Positions 8,620 through 16,360 of a stretch of DNA of 43,919 bases are shown here, piece after piece. Source of the stretch: Bacteroidales bacterium (GTDB lineage Bacteria > Bacteroidota > Bacteroidia > Bacteroidales > Bacteroidaceae); NCBI GenBank assembly GCA_004555425.1, contig SFID01000019.1, forward strand, positions 1 through 43,919. The letters run 5' to 3'. How positions within the stretch are numbered: position 1 is the stretch's first letter; each line of letters begins with the position of its first letter. The notes below the pieces were generated by a model. That model was given only the letters and a program-made list of their open reading frames with translations. It was not told the origin of the DNA and ran no database searches. The translations under genes and the position numbers were made by a program.

Positions 8620-9582
8620 TTAGGAATTATTTCTTGCAGTAAATAATGGGAGAATCTGACACTCCACCCAGTCGCCTATCGGTTGGTCGGCAGTAGCGGG
8701 CTGCACCCAATGAATCGGCACACCGCGCCGCTCCATACCTCGAAACCACGTCATCTGGCGCTTGGCAAACTGATGGATTGCAATCTCCAACTGGCGGAAC
8801 ATTTCCTCGTAGGACAACTGGCCCGTGGCGCAGAGGGTCAGGTATTTGTACTCCAGGCCATAGTAGATAAGGTCCTCGGCCGCGATGCCCTGAGCCAGCA
8901 GTCCGCGCACCTCGTCGAGCATACCTTCCTCGAGCCGCGTGCGCAGGCGGCGCGAGATGCGGCTGCGGCGTGTCTCGCGGTCCACCTCCACACCCAGCGT
9001 CAAACTCTTCAACTCGGGAAAAGGCCGCTCGGGCGTAGGGTGCTCGGCGTTCCAAGCCTCAATTTCTATGGCGCGAATGGCGCGGGCGCAGGTATCCGTA
9101 TCGGTGGTATTGTGCAGGGGCCGATAAGCGCGCAATATTTCCGTCAGCTCCGCCAGCGTCTTGCCAGCCAAACGGGCCCGCAACTCAGGATTCTGCTCCA
9201 CAGGACTCAGATGGTAGCCGCGCAATATACTCTCCACGTACAGTCCCGAACCGCCACAGCATATCACGCGGCGTCCCCGCGCCTTAATATCCGTGTAAGC
9301 ATTCAGGAAATCCTGCTGATACTGATAGAGGTTGTACTTTGTTCCTGGCTCAGCAATATCAACAAGATGGCAAGGCACGCGCACTCCATCCACCACATAG
9401 TCTTCCAAATCCTTGCCCGTCCCCAAATCCATCTGGCGATACACCTGACGGCTATCAGCACTGATGATTTCCGCATCCCAGAGAGCAGCCAAACGAGCAG
9501 CCAAACGGGTTTTGCCCGAGGCCGTTGGTCCCAAGATTGTAATAATATCAAAGTTGTCAATGGGGAAAGCAGGTTGCGCCAT
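8620..9582 (-). CDS. miaA: tRNA dimethylallyltransferase
   Basis: The protein has 320 residues. P-loop GPTASGKT at 18-25, SADSRQVYRQMDLGTGK next, and GGSGLYVESILRG are family signatures. GLEYKY and the C-terminal FAKRQMTWFRGM motif complete the tRNA-binding part. It transfers a dimethylallyl group to N6 of A37 in tRNAs reading UNN codons. A well-spaced promoter lies about 45 bp upstream, and the lipid-kinase-like gene follows 2 bp after the stop, giving a two-gene operon. Confidence 0.97.
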   Translation of the reverse strand: MAQPAFPIDNFDIITILGPTASGKTRLAARLAALWDAEIISADSRQVYRQMDLGTGKDLEDYVVDGVRVPCHLVDIAEPGTKYNLYQYQQDFLNAYTDIKARGRRVICCGGSGLYVESILRGYHLSPVEQNPELRARLAGKTLAELTEILRAYRPLHNTTDTDTCARAIRAIEIEAWNAEHPTPERPFPELKSLTLGVEVDRETRRSRISRRLRTRLEEGMLDEVRGLLAQGIAAEDLIYYGLEYKYLTLCATGQLSYEEMFRQLEIAIHQFAKRQMTWFRGMERRGVPIHWVQPATADQPIGDWVECQILPLFTARNNS

Positions 9583-9622
9583 AGATTAAACAACAGAAGG
9601 TAGTTACTCAGATTCTAACCTG

Positions 9623-9653
9623 CGAAGGTAAGGAAAGACCGCCACTTGACCAA
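9623..9653 (-). promoter_or_regulatory. Candidate miaA promoter
   Basis: On the minus strand there is TTG, 20 nt, then TACCTTCG, one base off the TAnnTTTG consensus with the canonical spacing. The element ends about 40 bp before the miaA start codon. Confidence 0.6.
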
Positions 9654-9707
9654 ACGATAGGTCGTGTTTTTTGCACAACCGCCCCACCCCAACCCACAAT
9701 CATTATT

Positions 9708-9964
9708 GGCGGGTGCTATAAATCAGCTTGCGATGGATTCGCGGCTATCGCACCTTAGGGTTTCCTTTTTCATGAAGAAGCGAAGCGGGCTACGCGATTT
9801 CAGGTAGGTGCTATAAATTAGCTTGCGATGGATTCTCGGCTATCGTGCTGCAGGTTTTCCTATGAAGGAGCGTAGCGGGTTTTGCGACTGAATGACTGAA
9901 ACAAAAAGATATGGTGCGAGAGACGTGAAGGCATCCTTATAGAACCCGCCTTATAGCACCCGCC
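9708..9964 (+). repeat. MITE-like elements, one nested in another
   Basis: The outer ends GGCGGGTGCTATA (9708-9720) and TATAGCACCCGCC (9952-9964) are a perfect 13-bp inverted repeat. Inside, a second left end GGTAGGTGCTATAAATTAG starts at 9803 and a second right end TATAGAACCCGCC lies at 9938-9950. The two left halves share CTTGCGATGGATTC.CGGCTATCG and the AGCG..GCGGG block. The order left-left-right-right is what insertion of one copy into another produces. No open frame of interest is present. Confidence 0.75.
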
Positions 9965-10111
9965 TATAGAATATGCCATAATCTGTCGTCCAAACGCATA
10001 CCAAAAAACTGCCATGCAGCATCCCCTCGTAATATAACACCAGGCGAACCCTCGGGTGTGCAAAACTCGTCTTTAAACATTTCGCAGAGTGTTGCGAAAT
10101 GTTAAATGGAG

Positions 10112-10142
10112 TTGCATTTCGGCGGAAAATATAGTATCTTTG
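10112..10142 (+). promoter_or_regulatory. Promoter inside repeat copy A
   Basis: TTG (10112-10114), exactly 20 nt, TATCTTTG (10135-10142) is a textbook Bacteroidota promoter. Copy B conserves the same boxes and spacing. The expected start site is only a few bases before the terminator hairpin. Confidence 0.75.
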
Positions 10143-10152
10143 TACTAGCGAA

Positions 10153-10193
10153 GAGGAGAAAGCCCGTAAACAAAGGGTTTTCTCCTCTTTTTT
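10153..10193 (+). terminator. Intrinsic terminator inside repeat copy A
   Basis: The arms GAGGAGAAAGCCC (10153-10165) and GGGTTTTCTCCTC (10175-10187) form 13 pairs including one G-U, followed by TTTTTT. It starts about 10 nt after the -7 box, so the predicted transcript is about 40-45 nt and essentially all hairpin. Confidence 0.75.
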
Positions 10194-10447
10194 CATACGA
10201 AAATGGCCAAAAATCGGGATGTTCTACAAAGCATTTAGAAAATTTTATAGGCCGAAGCGAAAAATTTCTCTCAGAAAGCGGATTTTCTATTGGCGAAGTT
10301 GGTGCACGAATTGACGATATAGAGTCTCCAAAAGTTAAAAGATATTTATTTTCCAACCCTGCATTTTTACCATTTTGGGGTAACCAATCAGGGCTTTCGC
10401 AAACAAAAAAGGCCGCCAAGGGGAAAAAGAATATTTTCTAACGCCAC

Positions 10448-10478
10448 TTGTATATCTAAAAAGTTAATCGTACCTTTG
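10448..10478 (+). promoter_or_regulatory. ssrA promoter
   Basis: TTG (10448-10450), 20 nt, TACCTTTG (10471-10478) matches the Bacteroidota consensus with exact spacing. The mature tmRNA 5' end is about 80 nt downstream, leaving a short processed leader. Confidence 0.8.
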
Positions 10479-10565
10479 CCCTTGATTTTAATGGCAGCTG
10501 GGATTTTGCCTTCCCTGTCTATACCGAATCAACTTCTATACCTCCCACGCTTCTCTTGAAGAATC

Positions 10566-10969
10566 GGGCCAGACTGGATTTGACAGCGGGCCGAGGTGGT
10601 ATGTAAGCACGCAGTGCGCCTGAAAGTGGGCACTTTAATCTCGGCTTTCAAAAATTTAATTGGCGAAAACAACTACGCTCTCGCTGCTTAAGACTGAAGG
10701 TTAGTAGGTCAGCTTAATCCCCGCCGAAGATGTGCGGGGACGAGACATTGCCCAAGCGCCCTGCGTTCCGAGGCGGCTTGAACTGGCAGTGCAGTTATAT
10801 CGGGACATGCCCTGCGGCAGCTCCAGGTCGAAGGGCGAGATTTCTTGGAGATACGGCTGGTATGTGGCGGCTTCGGCCTTCTGCCTGCCCGACAAAGAAT
10901 ACGAAGCTAAGCGTGTAGAAAGCATATTGTTTCCCCGTTTGGACGAGGGTTCGACTCCCTCCTGGTCCA
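10566..10969 (+). ncRNA. ssrA: Transfer-messenger RNA (tmRNA)
   Basis: The 5' end GGGCCAG pairs with CTGGTCC at 10962-10968 to make the 7-bp acceptor stem. The 5' part has the signature GACTGGATTTGAC and the 3' part the T-arm GAGGGTTCGACTCCCTC. The resume frame reads GENNYALAA then TAA at about 10662-10691, matching the tag ending known in Bacteroidales. CCA is not encoded: CTC follows the discriminator A. The molecule rescues ribosomes stalled on broken mRNAs and tags the peptides for degradation. The length of about 404 nt is typical. Confidence 0.95.
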
Positions 10970-10984
10970 CTCCTTGGTGGTGGC

Positions 10985-11195
10985 ACGGCCAACATTTCTT
11001 TTGAACGACTGCTTCGCAACCTAGTGCCAACGAACGACTGCTTCGCAACCTAGTGCCAACGAAAGTCTGCGACTTCCCAGTTTCAGAAATTCAACACAAC
11101 CTGCAGCAGCGAGCACAATAGTCTATCCTATAGAAAGAAGGCGCTCCCAATCCCAAATCCTAAATTATAAATTCTAAATTCTAAAATCTTCCCCC
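10985..11195. repeat. Repeat-rich spacer between ssrA and trxA
   Basis: A 29-bp unit beginning GAACGACTGCTTCGCAACC occurs twice in tandem (11003-11031, 11032-11060). It is followed by the same type of link seen at 210-240 (AATAGTCTATCCTATAG) and by degenerate heptamers (AAATTCTAAATTCTAAAATC) ending about 15 bp before the trxA start. No gene and no clear promoter box were found. Confidence 0.6.
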
Positions 11196-11510
11196 ATGGC
11201 AACTATTTTGACCGACAGCAATTTTGCTGAAATACAGGCCCAAGGTCTTCCCCTCGTGATTGACTTCTCCGCTACTTGGTGCGGACCCTGCAAGAAGATT
11301 GCGCCCATCATCGATGAACTGGCAGACCAATACGAAGGCAAAGCCATTGTCTGCAAATGCGATGTAGATGAGTGCGACGAACTCACTGCAAAATTTGGCA
11401 TCCGCAACGTGCCCACCATTCTTTTTATCAAGAATGGCGAGGTAGTTGACAAGCACGTTGGCGCAGCGCCCAAATCCACCTTCACTGAGAAAATCGAAGC
11501 CCTGCTCTAA
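11196..11510 (+). CDS. trxA: Thioredoxin
   Basis: The protein has 104 residues. The redox-active site WCGPCKK is at about residues 28-34, and the cis-proline is in GIRNVPTILF. It is a cytosolic disulfide reductant, with no signal peptide. The length is standard for thioredoxin 1. The ATG at 11196 directly follows a repeat-derived AT-rich leader. It is monocistronic, as a strong terminator follows within 75 bp. Confidence 0.96.
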   Translation: MATILTDSNFAEIQAQGLPLVIDFSATWCGPCKKIAPIIDELADQYEGKAIVCKCDVDECDELTAKFGIRNVPTILFIKNGEVVDKHVGAAPKSTFTEKIEALL

Positions 11511-11580
11511 TATAATATAGGTATAGGCGGCAGGCACGCAAACTGCACAACGAGCAACACTGCTCATTCCACGAACACAT

Positions 11581-11635
11581 AGACGAAAACCAGAAAGCAT
11601 AGCATACTGCAAACCTCTCTGGTTTTCGTCTTTTT
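11581..11635 (+). terminator. Terminator downstream of trxA
   Basis: AGACGAAAACCAGA (11581-11594) and TCTGGTTTTCGTCT (11618-11631) form a 14-bp perfect stem followed by a run of T. Confidence 0.85.
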
Positions 11636-11748
11636 CATTGCTGTGTGTGGGGCCTTGCCAGAAATCTTGCAAAAAAAACCGCCTGCTCGGTCCGTCAAAC
11701 GCTTCAGCAGCCTCAACCACCTATCCCCTATATTCAAGCCTTCAATAC

Positions 11749-12633
11749 ATGAAACCGTTACGCATGAATCCCGAGGAGCGTCGAGGCATCCTCACACTGC
11801 TGATTATCATTACGGCCATTGCCGCCTGGAGAATCGTTGGGTGTTCGACCGACGAGCAGGACGCACTGCCCGTAGATAGCGCCATCGTTCGGTCTTTGGA
11901 GGCAGACGAACCTTCGGGCAAGGGTGGATCGGGCAATTTCGCCCCTACACCCTTCGACCCCAACACTGCCGATTCGCTGACCATGCTGCGGGCAGGTCTG
12001 AAGCCATGGCAGATTGACAATGTCCGAAAATATGTGGCAAAGGGCGGACGCTGGCGCAATGCAGCACACTTCCGCCAACTTTATGGACTGACCGACGAAC
12101 AGTACCAGCAAATACTGCCCTACCTGCGATTTGAAACGGAAAGCACACCCCAGCATTTCCCCAATTCTTCCCCTGACATCAAGCAGCCCGACAGCACCTT
12201 ACGCCACTTCCCCAAGCAAGAGAAATACGCTCCAGGCACAGTCATTGACATCAATGCCGCCGACACCACGGCTCTCAAGAAAATCCCAGGCATCGGTTCG
12301 TACTACGCCAAGCGCATCTGCGAATACCGCGAACGGATGGGCGGTTTCGTCAGCACGAATCAGTTGCGCGAGATAGAGGGACTGCCAGCCGACCTAGAGA
12401 AATGGATAAAGGTGGAATCTTCCCCCACCCTCGTCAAAATCAAAATCAACACTGCCTCGTTCAAACAAATCATCCGCCATCCCTACCTCAACTACGAACA
12501 AACGAAAAGCATCGTCCGCTACCGCGACAAATATGGTCCCCTCCGCAATTTCCAACAACTCTCTCTTGATAGCAATTTTCAAGAAAAGGACTTTCAGCGC
12601 TTAGCCCCTTACATTGATTTCTCTACGCGATAA
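11749..12633 (+). CDS. Membrane-anchored helix-hairpin-helix (ComEA-like) protein
   Basis: The protein has 294 residues from the ATG at 11749; a second in-frame ATG lies five codons on. One N-terminal membrane segment (GILTLLIIITAIAAWRIVG) is followed by an acidic linker. Three repeated (HhH)2-type units follow, each opening with an N-T/N-A motif: PNTADSL, DINAADTTALKKIPGIGSYYAKRI and KINTASFKQII. The central unit has the best DNA-binding hairpin (IPGIGSYYA). This suggests extracytoplasmic, non-specific DNA binding as in ComEA. No competence genes are nearby, so a role in DNA uptake is only inferred. The frame extends 37 codons upstream, but that part overlaps the terminator and is unlikely to be coding. 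Confidence 0.85.
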   Translation: MKPLRMNPEERRGILTLLIIITAIAAWRIVGCSTDEQDALPVDSAIVRSLEADEPSGKGGSGNFAPTPFDPNTADSLTMLRAGLKPWQIDNVRKYVAKGGRWRNAAHFRQLYGLTDEQYQQILPYLRFETESTPQHFPNSSPDIKQPDSTLRHFPKQEKYAPGTVIDINAADTTALKKIPGIGSYYAKRICEYRERMGGFVSTNQLREIEGLPADLEKWIKVESSPTLVKIKINTASFKQIIRHPYLNYEQTKSIVRYRDKYGPLRNFQQLSLDSNFQEKDFQRLAPYIDFSTR

Positions 12634-12771
12634 GCTAACAGTGACTCCGAGCCCCCAAAAACGGTCGGCAGGCGAAGTTGCGATTCTCGCACTCGCACAG
12701 CCTAGCCCACAAATCCATTTTAGCAAAACACACATACCAAGCCAGACGCCCGTGCAAGGCGGAAAGTATCA

Positions 12772-12822
12772 CAAAAAAATCCTCTCAAGATGTCTTGATG
12801 AAGTACATTCTTGAGAGGATTC
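12772..12822 (-). terminator. Terminator of the tRNA-Asp operon
   Basis: AATCCTCTCAAGA (12778-12790) and TCTTGAGAGGATT (12809-12821) form a perfect 13-bp stem. A run of seven A on the plus strand gives the U-tract for minus-strand transcripts, just 7 bp past the last tRNA gene. Confidence 0.9.
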
Positions 12823-12828
12823 TTTTGC

Positions 12829-12901
12829 GGTGCGTACGGGACTCGAACCCGTGACCCCATGCGTGACAGGCATGTATTCTAACCAACTGAACTAACGCAC
12901 C
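12829..12901 (-). tRNA. tRNA-Asp (GTC), third gene of the operon
   Basis: This is a 73-nt cloverleaf: acceptor GGTGCGT/ACGCACC, D-stem GTTC/GAAT, anticodon stem CATGC/GCATG with loop CTGTCAC (anticodon GTC), and T-arm ACGGG-TTCGAGT-CCCGT. CCA is not encoded. It is identical to the other two copies. Confidence 0.97.
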
Positions 12902-12925
12902 TTGGCATTTACTCTTTATCGTGGC

Positions 12926-12998
12926 GGTGCGTACGGGACTCGAACCCGTGACCCCATGCGTGACAGGCATGTATTCTAACCAACTGAACTAACGCACC
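12926..12998 (-). tRNA. tRNA-Asp (GTC), second gene of the operon
   Basis: The 73 nt are identical to the neighbouring copies, anticodon GTC. It is separated from the third gene by 24 nt and from the first by 107 nt. Confidence 0.97.
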
Positions 12999-13105
12999 AT
13001 TCTTTTGAGCAATGCTCCTTATGTTTTGTCCACTTGTCGAAGGCGGAAGCGCGGCGTGCATTCACGTCTGCCTGTTTTACGACTTTGAAATCTGATTGAG
13101 TTGGC

Positions 13106-13178
13106 GGTGCGTACGGGACTCGAACCCGTGACCCCATGCGTGACAGGCATGTATTCTAACCAACTGAACTAACGCACC
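13106..13178 (-). tRNA. tRNA-Asp (GTC), first gene of the operon
   Basis: The 73 nt are identical to the other two copies, anticodon GTC. It lies immediately downstream of a consensus promoter, so all three are probably one transcript ended by the terminator at 12772-12822. Confidence 0.97.
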
Positions 13179-13196
13179 TTTTCTTGATTTCGGATG

Positions 13197-13227
13197 CAAA
13201 AGTACGAATGTTTTACGAAATAGCCAA
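13197..13227 (-). promoter_or_regulatory. Promoter of the tRNA-Asp operon
   Basis: On the minus strand there is TTG, exactly 20 nt, then TACTTTTG, with the -7 box ending 18 bp before the first tRNA. It is a full match to the Bacteroidota consensus. Confidence 0.85.
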
Positions 13228-13405
13228 GCGCGAGATTGCTTTTTTTGCATATTTTTCGTTTCCACCTGCCTAAGCCGTGCACTCAGATGAGCATGAGGAA
13301 TGTGCAATCCGCTAGTTGTCAACACAGATATATGGGGCATGACATCTTGAAGGGTCACTTTTCGCTCGGAGAAAGACAGTCACCCCTTCTTTCACCTTCC
13401 ATTTA

Positions 13406-14215
13406 TCAGGGGATGGTCAGCTGACGAAGATTGTACATTGAGCCGTTGTAAACATTGACATCTACATCACCCCGGATGCCATCTATTTGTCCGCGATCGG
13501 AATGCTGCCAGAAATCCCAGCGACCCGTATATTGCAATTTCTTCACATAATAATGCGCCAACCAGAAAGGATAATCGGAAATCTCACTCAAGTACGACTG
13601 TTTGAATTTCACACCTGTATAAATAATAGGACGGACATGGTAGTGTTTTTCCACAATGTCCAACCACACACGCACGGAATCTTGTAGGGCGGCGGGTGTC
13701 AATCCTCTTGATTCCTCCACGTCCAACACGGGGCTCAAATCTCCCGAACTGAGATTGGCGGTTTTTATAAAGTGATGGGCCTGACGATACGCCGAGAGGT
13801 TGGGCAGAAAATAATGGTAAGCACCGCGCAGCAAACCGTTATCGGCTGCTCCTTGATAGTTCTCCTTGTAACAGCGGTCCACCATGGCCACACCCTCTGT
13901 GGCCTTCAAGAACACGAACGAAACAGGTTCACTTCCAATCTCGGCCTTGCCTACTTTCTTCCAATTTATTTTGCCTTGATGATGGCTCACGTCAAGACCA
14001 CGAATGGAATAGCCTTCCGGGTATGCCGTATCGCGGAAGATGCCTCGCCAGCGGATGGAGAAGGGGCTCACGAACAGGCTATAGAATATATATACATAGA
14101 TACCGAGCAAAAGGATAATGCCAAGAATCCTTCGTTTCTGGATTTTCCCTCTCCTCGACCCGCCCCAAAAACTGGGTTGTCTGGAACTTCCTGTATATCG
14201 TCTATGTACTGCCAA
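13406..14215 (-). CDS. Membrane-anchored GH25 lysozyme-like muramidase
   Basis: The protein has 269 residues. A basic N-terminus and a hydrophobic anchor at about 31-50 (LGIILLLGIYVYIFYSLFVS) precede a glycoside hydrolase family 25 barrel. The barrel has GLDVSHHQG (D75), FLKATEG (E107) and VLDVEE (D165, E167/E168), the acidic residues expected of the family. It probably cleaves peptidoglycan in the periplasm. No ATG exists upstream of the anchor; the frame opens with TTG at 14215, and the first internal ATG would remove the catalytic Asp, so a non-ATG start is needed. It has no operon partners. Confidence 0.88.
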   Translation of the reverse strand: MAVHRRYTGSSRQPSFWGGSRRGKIQKRRILGIILLLGIYVYIFYSLFVSPFSIRWRGIFRDTAYPEGYSIRGLDVSHHQGKINWKKVGKAEIGSEPVSFVFLKATEGVAMVDRCYKENYQGAADNGLLRGAYHYFLPNLSAYRQAHHFIKTANLSSGDLSPVLDVEESRGLTPAALQDSVRVWLDIVEKHYHVRPIIYTGVKFKQSYLSEISDYPFWLAHYYVKKLQYTGRWDFWQHSDRGQIDGIRGDVDVNVYNGSMYNLRQLTIP

Positions 14216-14319
14216 TGGTAAAAAAATATGGTTTGTCTAGTTAATCGTGTCAACTTCTAATTGCAACAAAACAGAGATTCTCTCTCTACTCCATTCTCCA
14301 GACCTAGTCAAGCGTCATC

Positions 14320-14375
14320 AAAAAAAGAATGGCTCGGCGCATACCACACTAAATTCAGTGTGGCAGCACCGAGCC
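14320..14375 (-). terminator. Terminator of PPi-phosphofructokinase
   Basis: The outer stem is GGCTCGG (14331-14337) with CCGAGCC (14369-14375), enclosing an inner stem CCACACT/AGTGTGG. The minus-strand product ends in a U-rich run (plus strand AAAAAAA at 14320-14326). It begins 13 bp after the stop codon. Confidence 0.85.
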
Positions 14376-14387
14376 TCTATCTATAGA

Positions 14388-16037
14388 TTATTTGCCTTGT
14401 TCAAGGGCAAGGGTCTTCGTACACTGGTCGCAAACCTCGGTCGGGCCGAAGTACTGGATAGGACCGGGATATACGTAAGCCGTTTCGCGAGCCCACTCTT
14501 CGCGCTTGCTAGCGAAGAACTTGAAGGGAGCACCTTCGAGCTCTACGAGGGCCTTGCGGATAACGGGCTTGTTCTGACCGTTACGACGCTCGATGTTCAT
14601 CATCATCGTGATGGGCACACCGCCTGCAATCCACTCGGCTGCGGGAGCTGTGGTGTTCTTGATAACGCTCATGTAGCCGGTCTTACCGCTGGCAATCAGA
14701 CGGCTGGCGTTGAAGCCGAGGCTATAGCAGTAGTCAGCATCGTAGTTGGAGGGAGCAGCGCAACGACCTTCGTAGCCGAAGAAGTGGTGCTGTGCGCTGA
14801 ACTTGCCCACATACTTACCTTCCTCCTTCATCTCAGCGAGCTTCTTAGCCACCATAGCGGAGAGGAGTTTCTCGGTTTCGATAAGGCTTACCTGTACGTT
14901 TCCGTGGGGATCGCGGTCGAGGCAGAGCTGACGCTTCACGTCGGCGGGGAGACTATTGAGCACGGCCAGGTTGTCGGCAGCGATATTGCTGGTCACGAAG
15001 GCAATCTGCTCTTCTGCGCTAGCAAACTCACGCGATTCGCCCGTAGCGGGATCGGTCAGCACCTCGTTGAGTTCGGCAATCAGTTTCTTGATAGCGGGGA
15101 TGAACTCAATCAGACCTTCGGGGATAAGCACCGTACCGAAGTTGTTGCCATCGGCAGCGCGCTGAGCCACGATATTGGCGATGTAGCACACCACTTCGTC
15201 CAGGCTCATAGCCTTCTGCTCGATTTCCTCGGAGATGAGGCAAACGTTGGGCTGGGTCTCGAGGGCGCACTCGAGGGCGATATGGCTGGCGGAGCGACCC
15301 ATGAGTTTGATGAAGTGCCAGTACTTGCGAGCGGAGTTACAATCGCGCTGGATGTTACCAATCAGTTCGCTGTAAGTCTTGCAGGCAGTGTCGAAACCAA
15401 AGGAAGTCTCAATCTGCTCGTTCTTCAGGTCACCATCGATGGTCTTGGGGCAACCGATTACCTGTACGCCATAATTCTTGGCGGCATAGTATTCAGCCAG
15501 CACACAAGCGTTGGTATTGGAGTCGTCGCCACCGATAATCACGAGAGCCTTGATGCCAAGTTTGCGAAGGATTTCGATTCCGCTCTCAAACTGCTCTACC
15601 TTCTCGAGCTTCGTACGGCCACTTCCGATGATATCAAAACCACCAGTATTGCGATATTCGTCAATAAATTCGTCAGTAAACTCTACATACTTATGGTCAA
15701 CGAGACCGCCGGGTCCCATCAGGAAGCCATACAGTTTGCTATCCTTGTTGAGCGTCTTCACGCCATCGTAGAGACCGCTGATTACGTTGTGACCACCAGG
15801 AGCCTGACCACCCGAGAGGATGATACCTACGTTGATGGCTTCGGTCTGCTTGGCTTCGCCAGCGACAAACTCCACAACGGGCATACCATAGGTGTTGGGG
15901 AAGAGGGCTTTGATTTCCTCCTGATTTCCTACACTCTGAGTTGCTGCACCTTCCTTAGCGACTACAGCACCCTTGAGGGCCTGGGGAAGTTTGGGCTGAT
16001 AGGCAGCGCGAGCAATTTGCAATGCACTTTTTTCCAT
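14388..16037 (-). CDS. pfp: Diphosphate-fructose-6-phosphate 1-phosphotransferase (PPi-PFK)
   Basis: The protein has 549 residues, the long plant/Bacteroides type. It phosphorylates fructose 6-phosphate with pyrophosphate, reversibly, in glycolysis. Motifs are GGQAPGGHNVISG near residue 77, IIGGDDSNTNA, the PPi-type active site CPKTIDGDL and the substrate loop MGRSASHIALE. The Asp in GGDD (rather than GGDG) is the known marker of PPi over ATP use. A consensus promoter is found about 120 bp upstream, so the gene is probably monocistronic with a long leader. Confidence 0.95.
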   Translation of the reverse strand: MEKSALQIARAAYQPKLPQALKGAVVAKEGAATQSVGNQEEIKALFPNTYGMPVVEFVAGEAKQTEAINVGIILSGGQAPGGHNVISGLYDGVKTLNKDSKLYGFLMGPGGLVDHKYVEFTDEFIDEYRNTGGFDIIGSGRTKLEKVEQFESGIEILRKLGIKALVIIGGDDSNTNACVLAEYYAAKNYGVQVIGCPKTIDGDLKNEQIETSFGFDTACKTYSELIGNIQRDCNSARKYWHFIKLMGRSASHIALECALETQPNVCLISEEIEQKAMSLDEVVCYIANIVAQRAADGNNFGTVLIPEGLIEFIPAIKKLIAELNEVLTDPATGESREFASAEEQIAFVTSNIAADNLAVLNSLPADVKRQLCLDRDPHGNVQVSLIETEKLLSAMVAKKLAEMKEEGKYVGKFSAQHHFFGYEGRCAAPSNYDADYCYSLGFNASRLIASGKTGYMSVIKNTTAPAAEWIAGGVPITMMMNIERRNGQNKPVIRKALVELEGAPFKFFASKREEWARETAYVYPGPIQYFGPTEVCDQCTKTLALEQGK

Positions 16038-16156
16038 TGGTCTAAAATATTTAAGGGTTAATATTGAAGCTGTTATGAGGAAAAGCGAGAGAGTTAAGAC
16101 AAGCGAGAAAGGCTATTCCCTCCGCCATCACATCTCAGGCGTTTTTCCAGTTGCCG

Positions 16157-16187
16157 CAAAGGTACACAGATAATTTTTAATACACAA
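16157..16187 (-). promoter_or_regulatory. Promoter of PPi-phosphofructokinase
   Basis: On the minus strand there is TTG, 20 nt, then TACCTTTG, a full consensus match. The -7 box lies 119 bp before the start codon, leaving a leader of about 110 nt. The rest of the 16038-16360 gap shows no gene. Confidence 0.8.
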
Positions 16188-16284
16188 CATACTCGTGAGC
16201 TTTTTCGCTGCACATTTTGTGGAGATTTTGCCCATTATTTTCTATTGCTTTCACATTCATTTTTCAACGGGGGACAAAATCAAG

Positions 16285-16292
16285 TACCTTCG
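16285..16292 (+). promoter_or_regulatory. Possible sstT promoter (-7 element)
   Basis: TACCTTCG is one base from consensus, the same variant as the miaA promoter. No TTG is found at -33. It lies 69 bp before the transporter start. Confidence 0.35.
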
Positions 16293-16360
16293 TACATAAA
16301 TTTTCGGCAATAATCTGTAAATTTGCCCATCGCTCAGACAGAATCTAATCATCAATCAGT

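Larger units (their letters stand above)
10025..10316 (+). repeat. Promoter-hairpin repeat, copy A
   Basis: This copy is related over its whole length to 28439-28720 in opposite orientation. The order of parts is: CTCGTAATATAA block; a frame reading GEPSGVQNSSLNIS (copy B has GEPSLVQNSSFNIS); a promoter TTG-N20-TATCTTTG; a strong hairpin with U-run; then a conserved tail containing TTTCTCTCAGAAAGCGGATT. A 111-codon frame (10106-10441) crosses it and includes FLSESGFS, but it also crosses the terminator, so I do not call it a gene. The repeat lies between miaA and ssrA in a 980-bp stretch with no clear gene. Confidence 0.8.

Noticed and set aside
12829..13178. CRISPR-like array of three identical repeats
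   Set aside because: The repeats are complete tRNA-Asp genes with unequal spacers, a promoter and a terminator.
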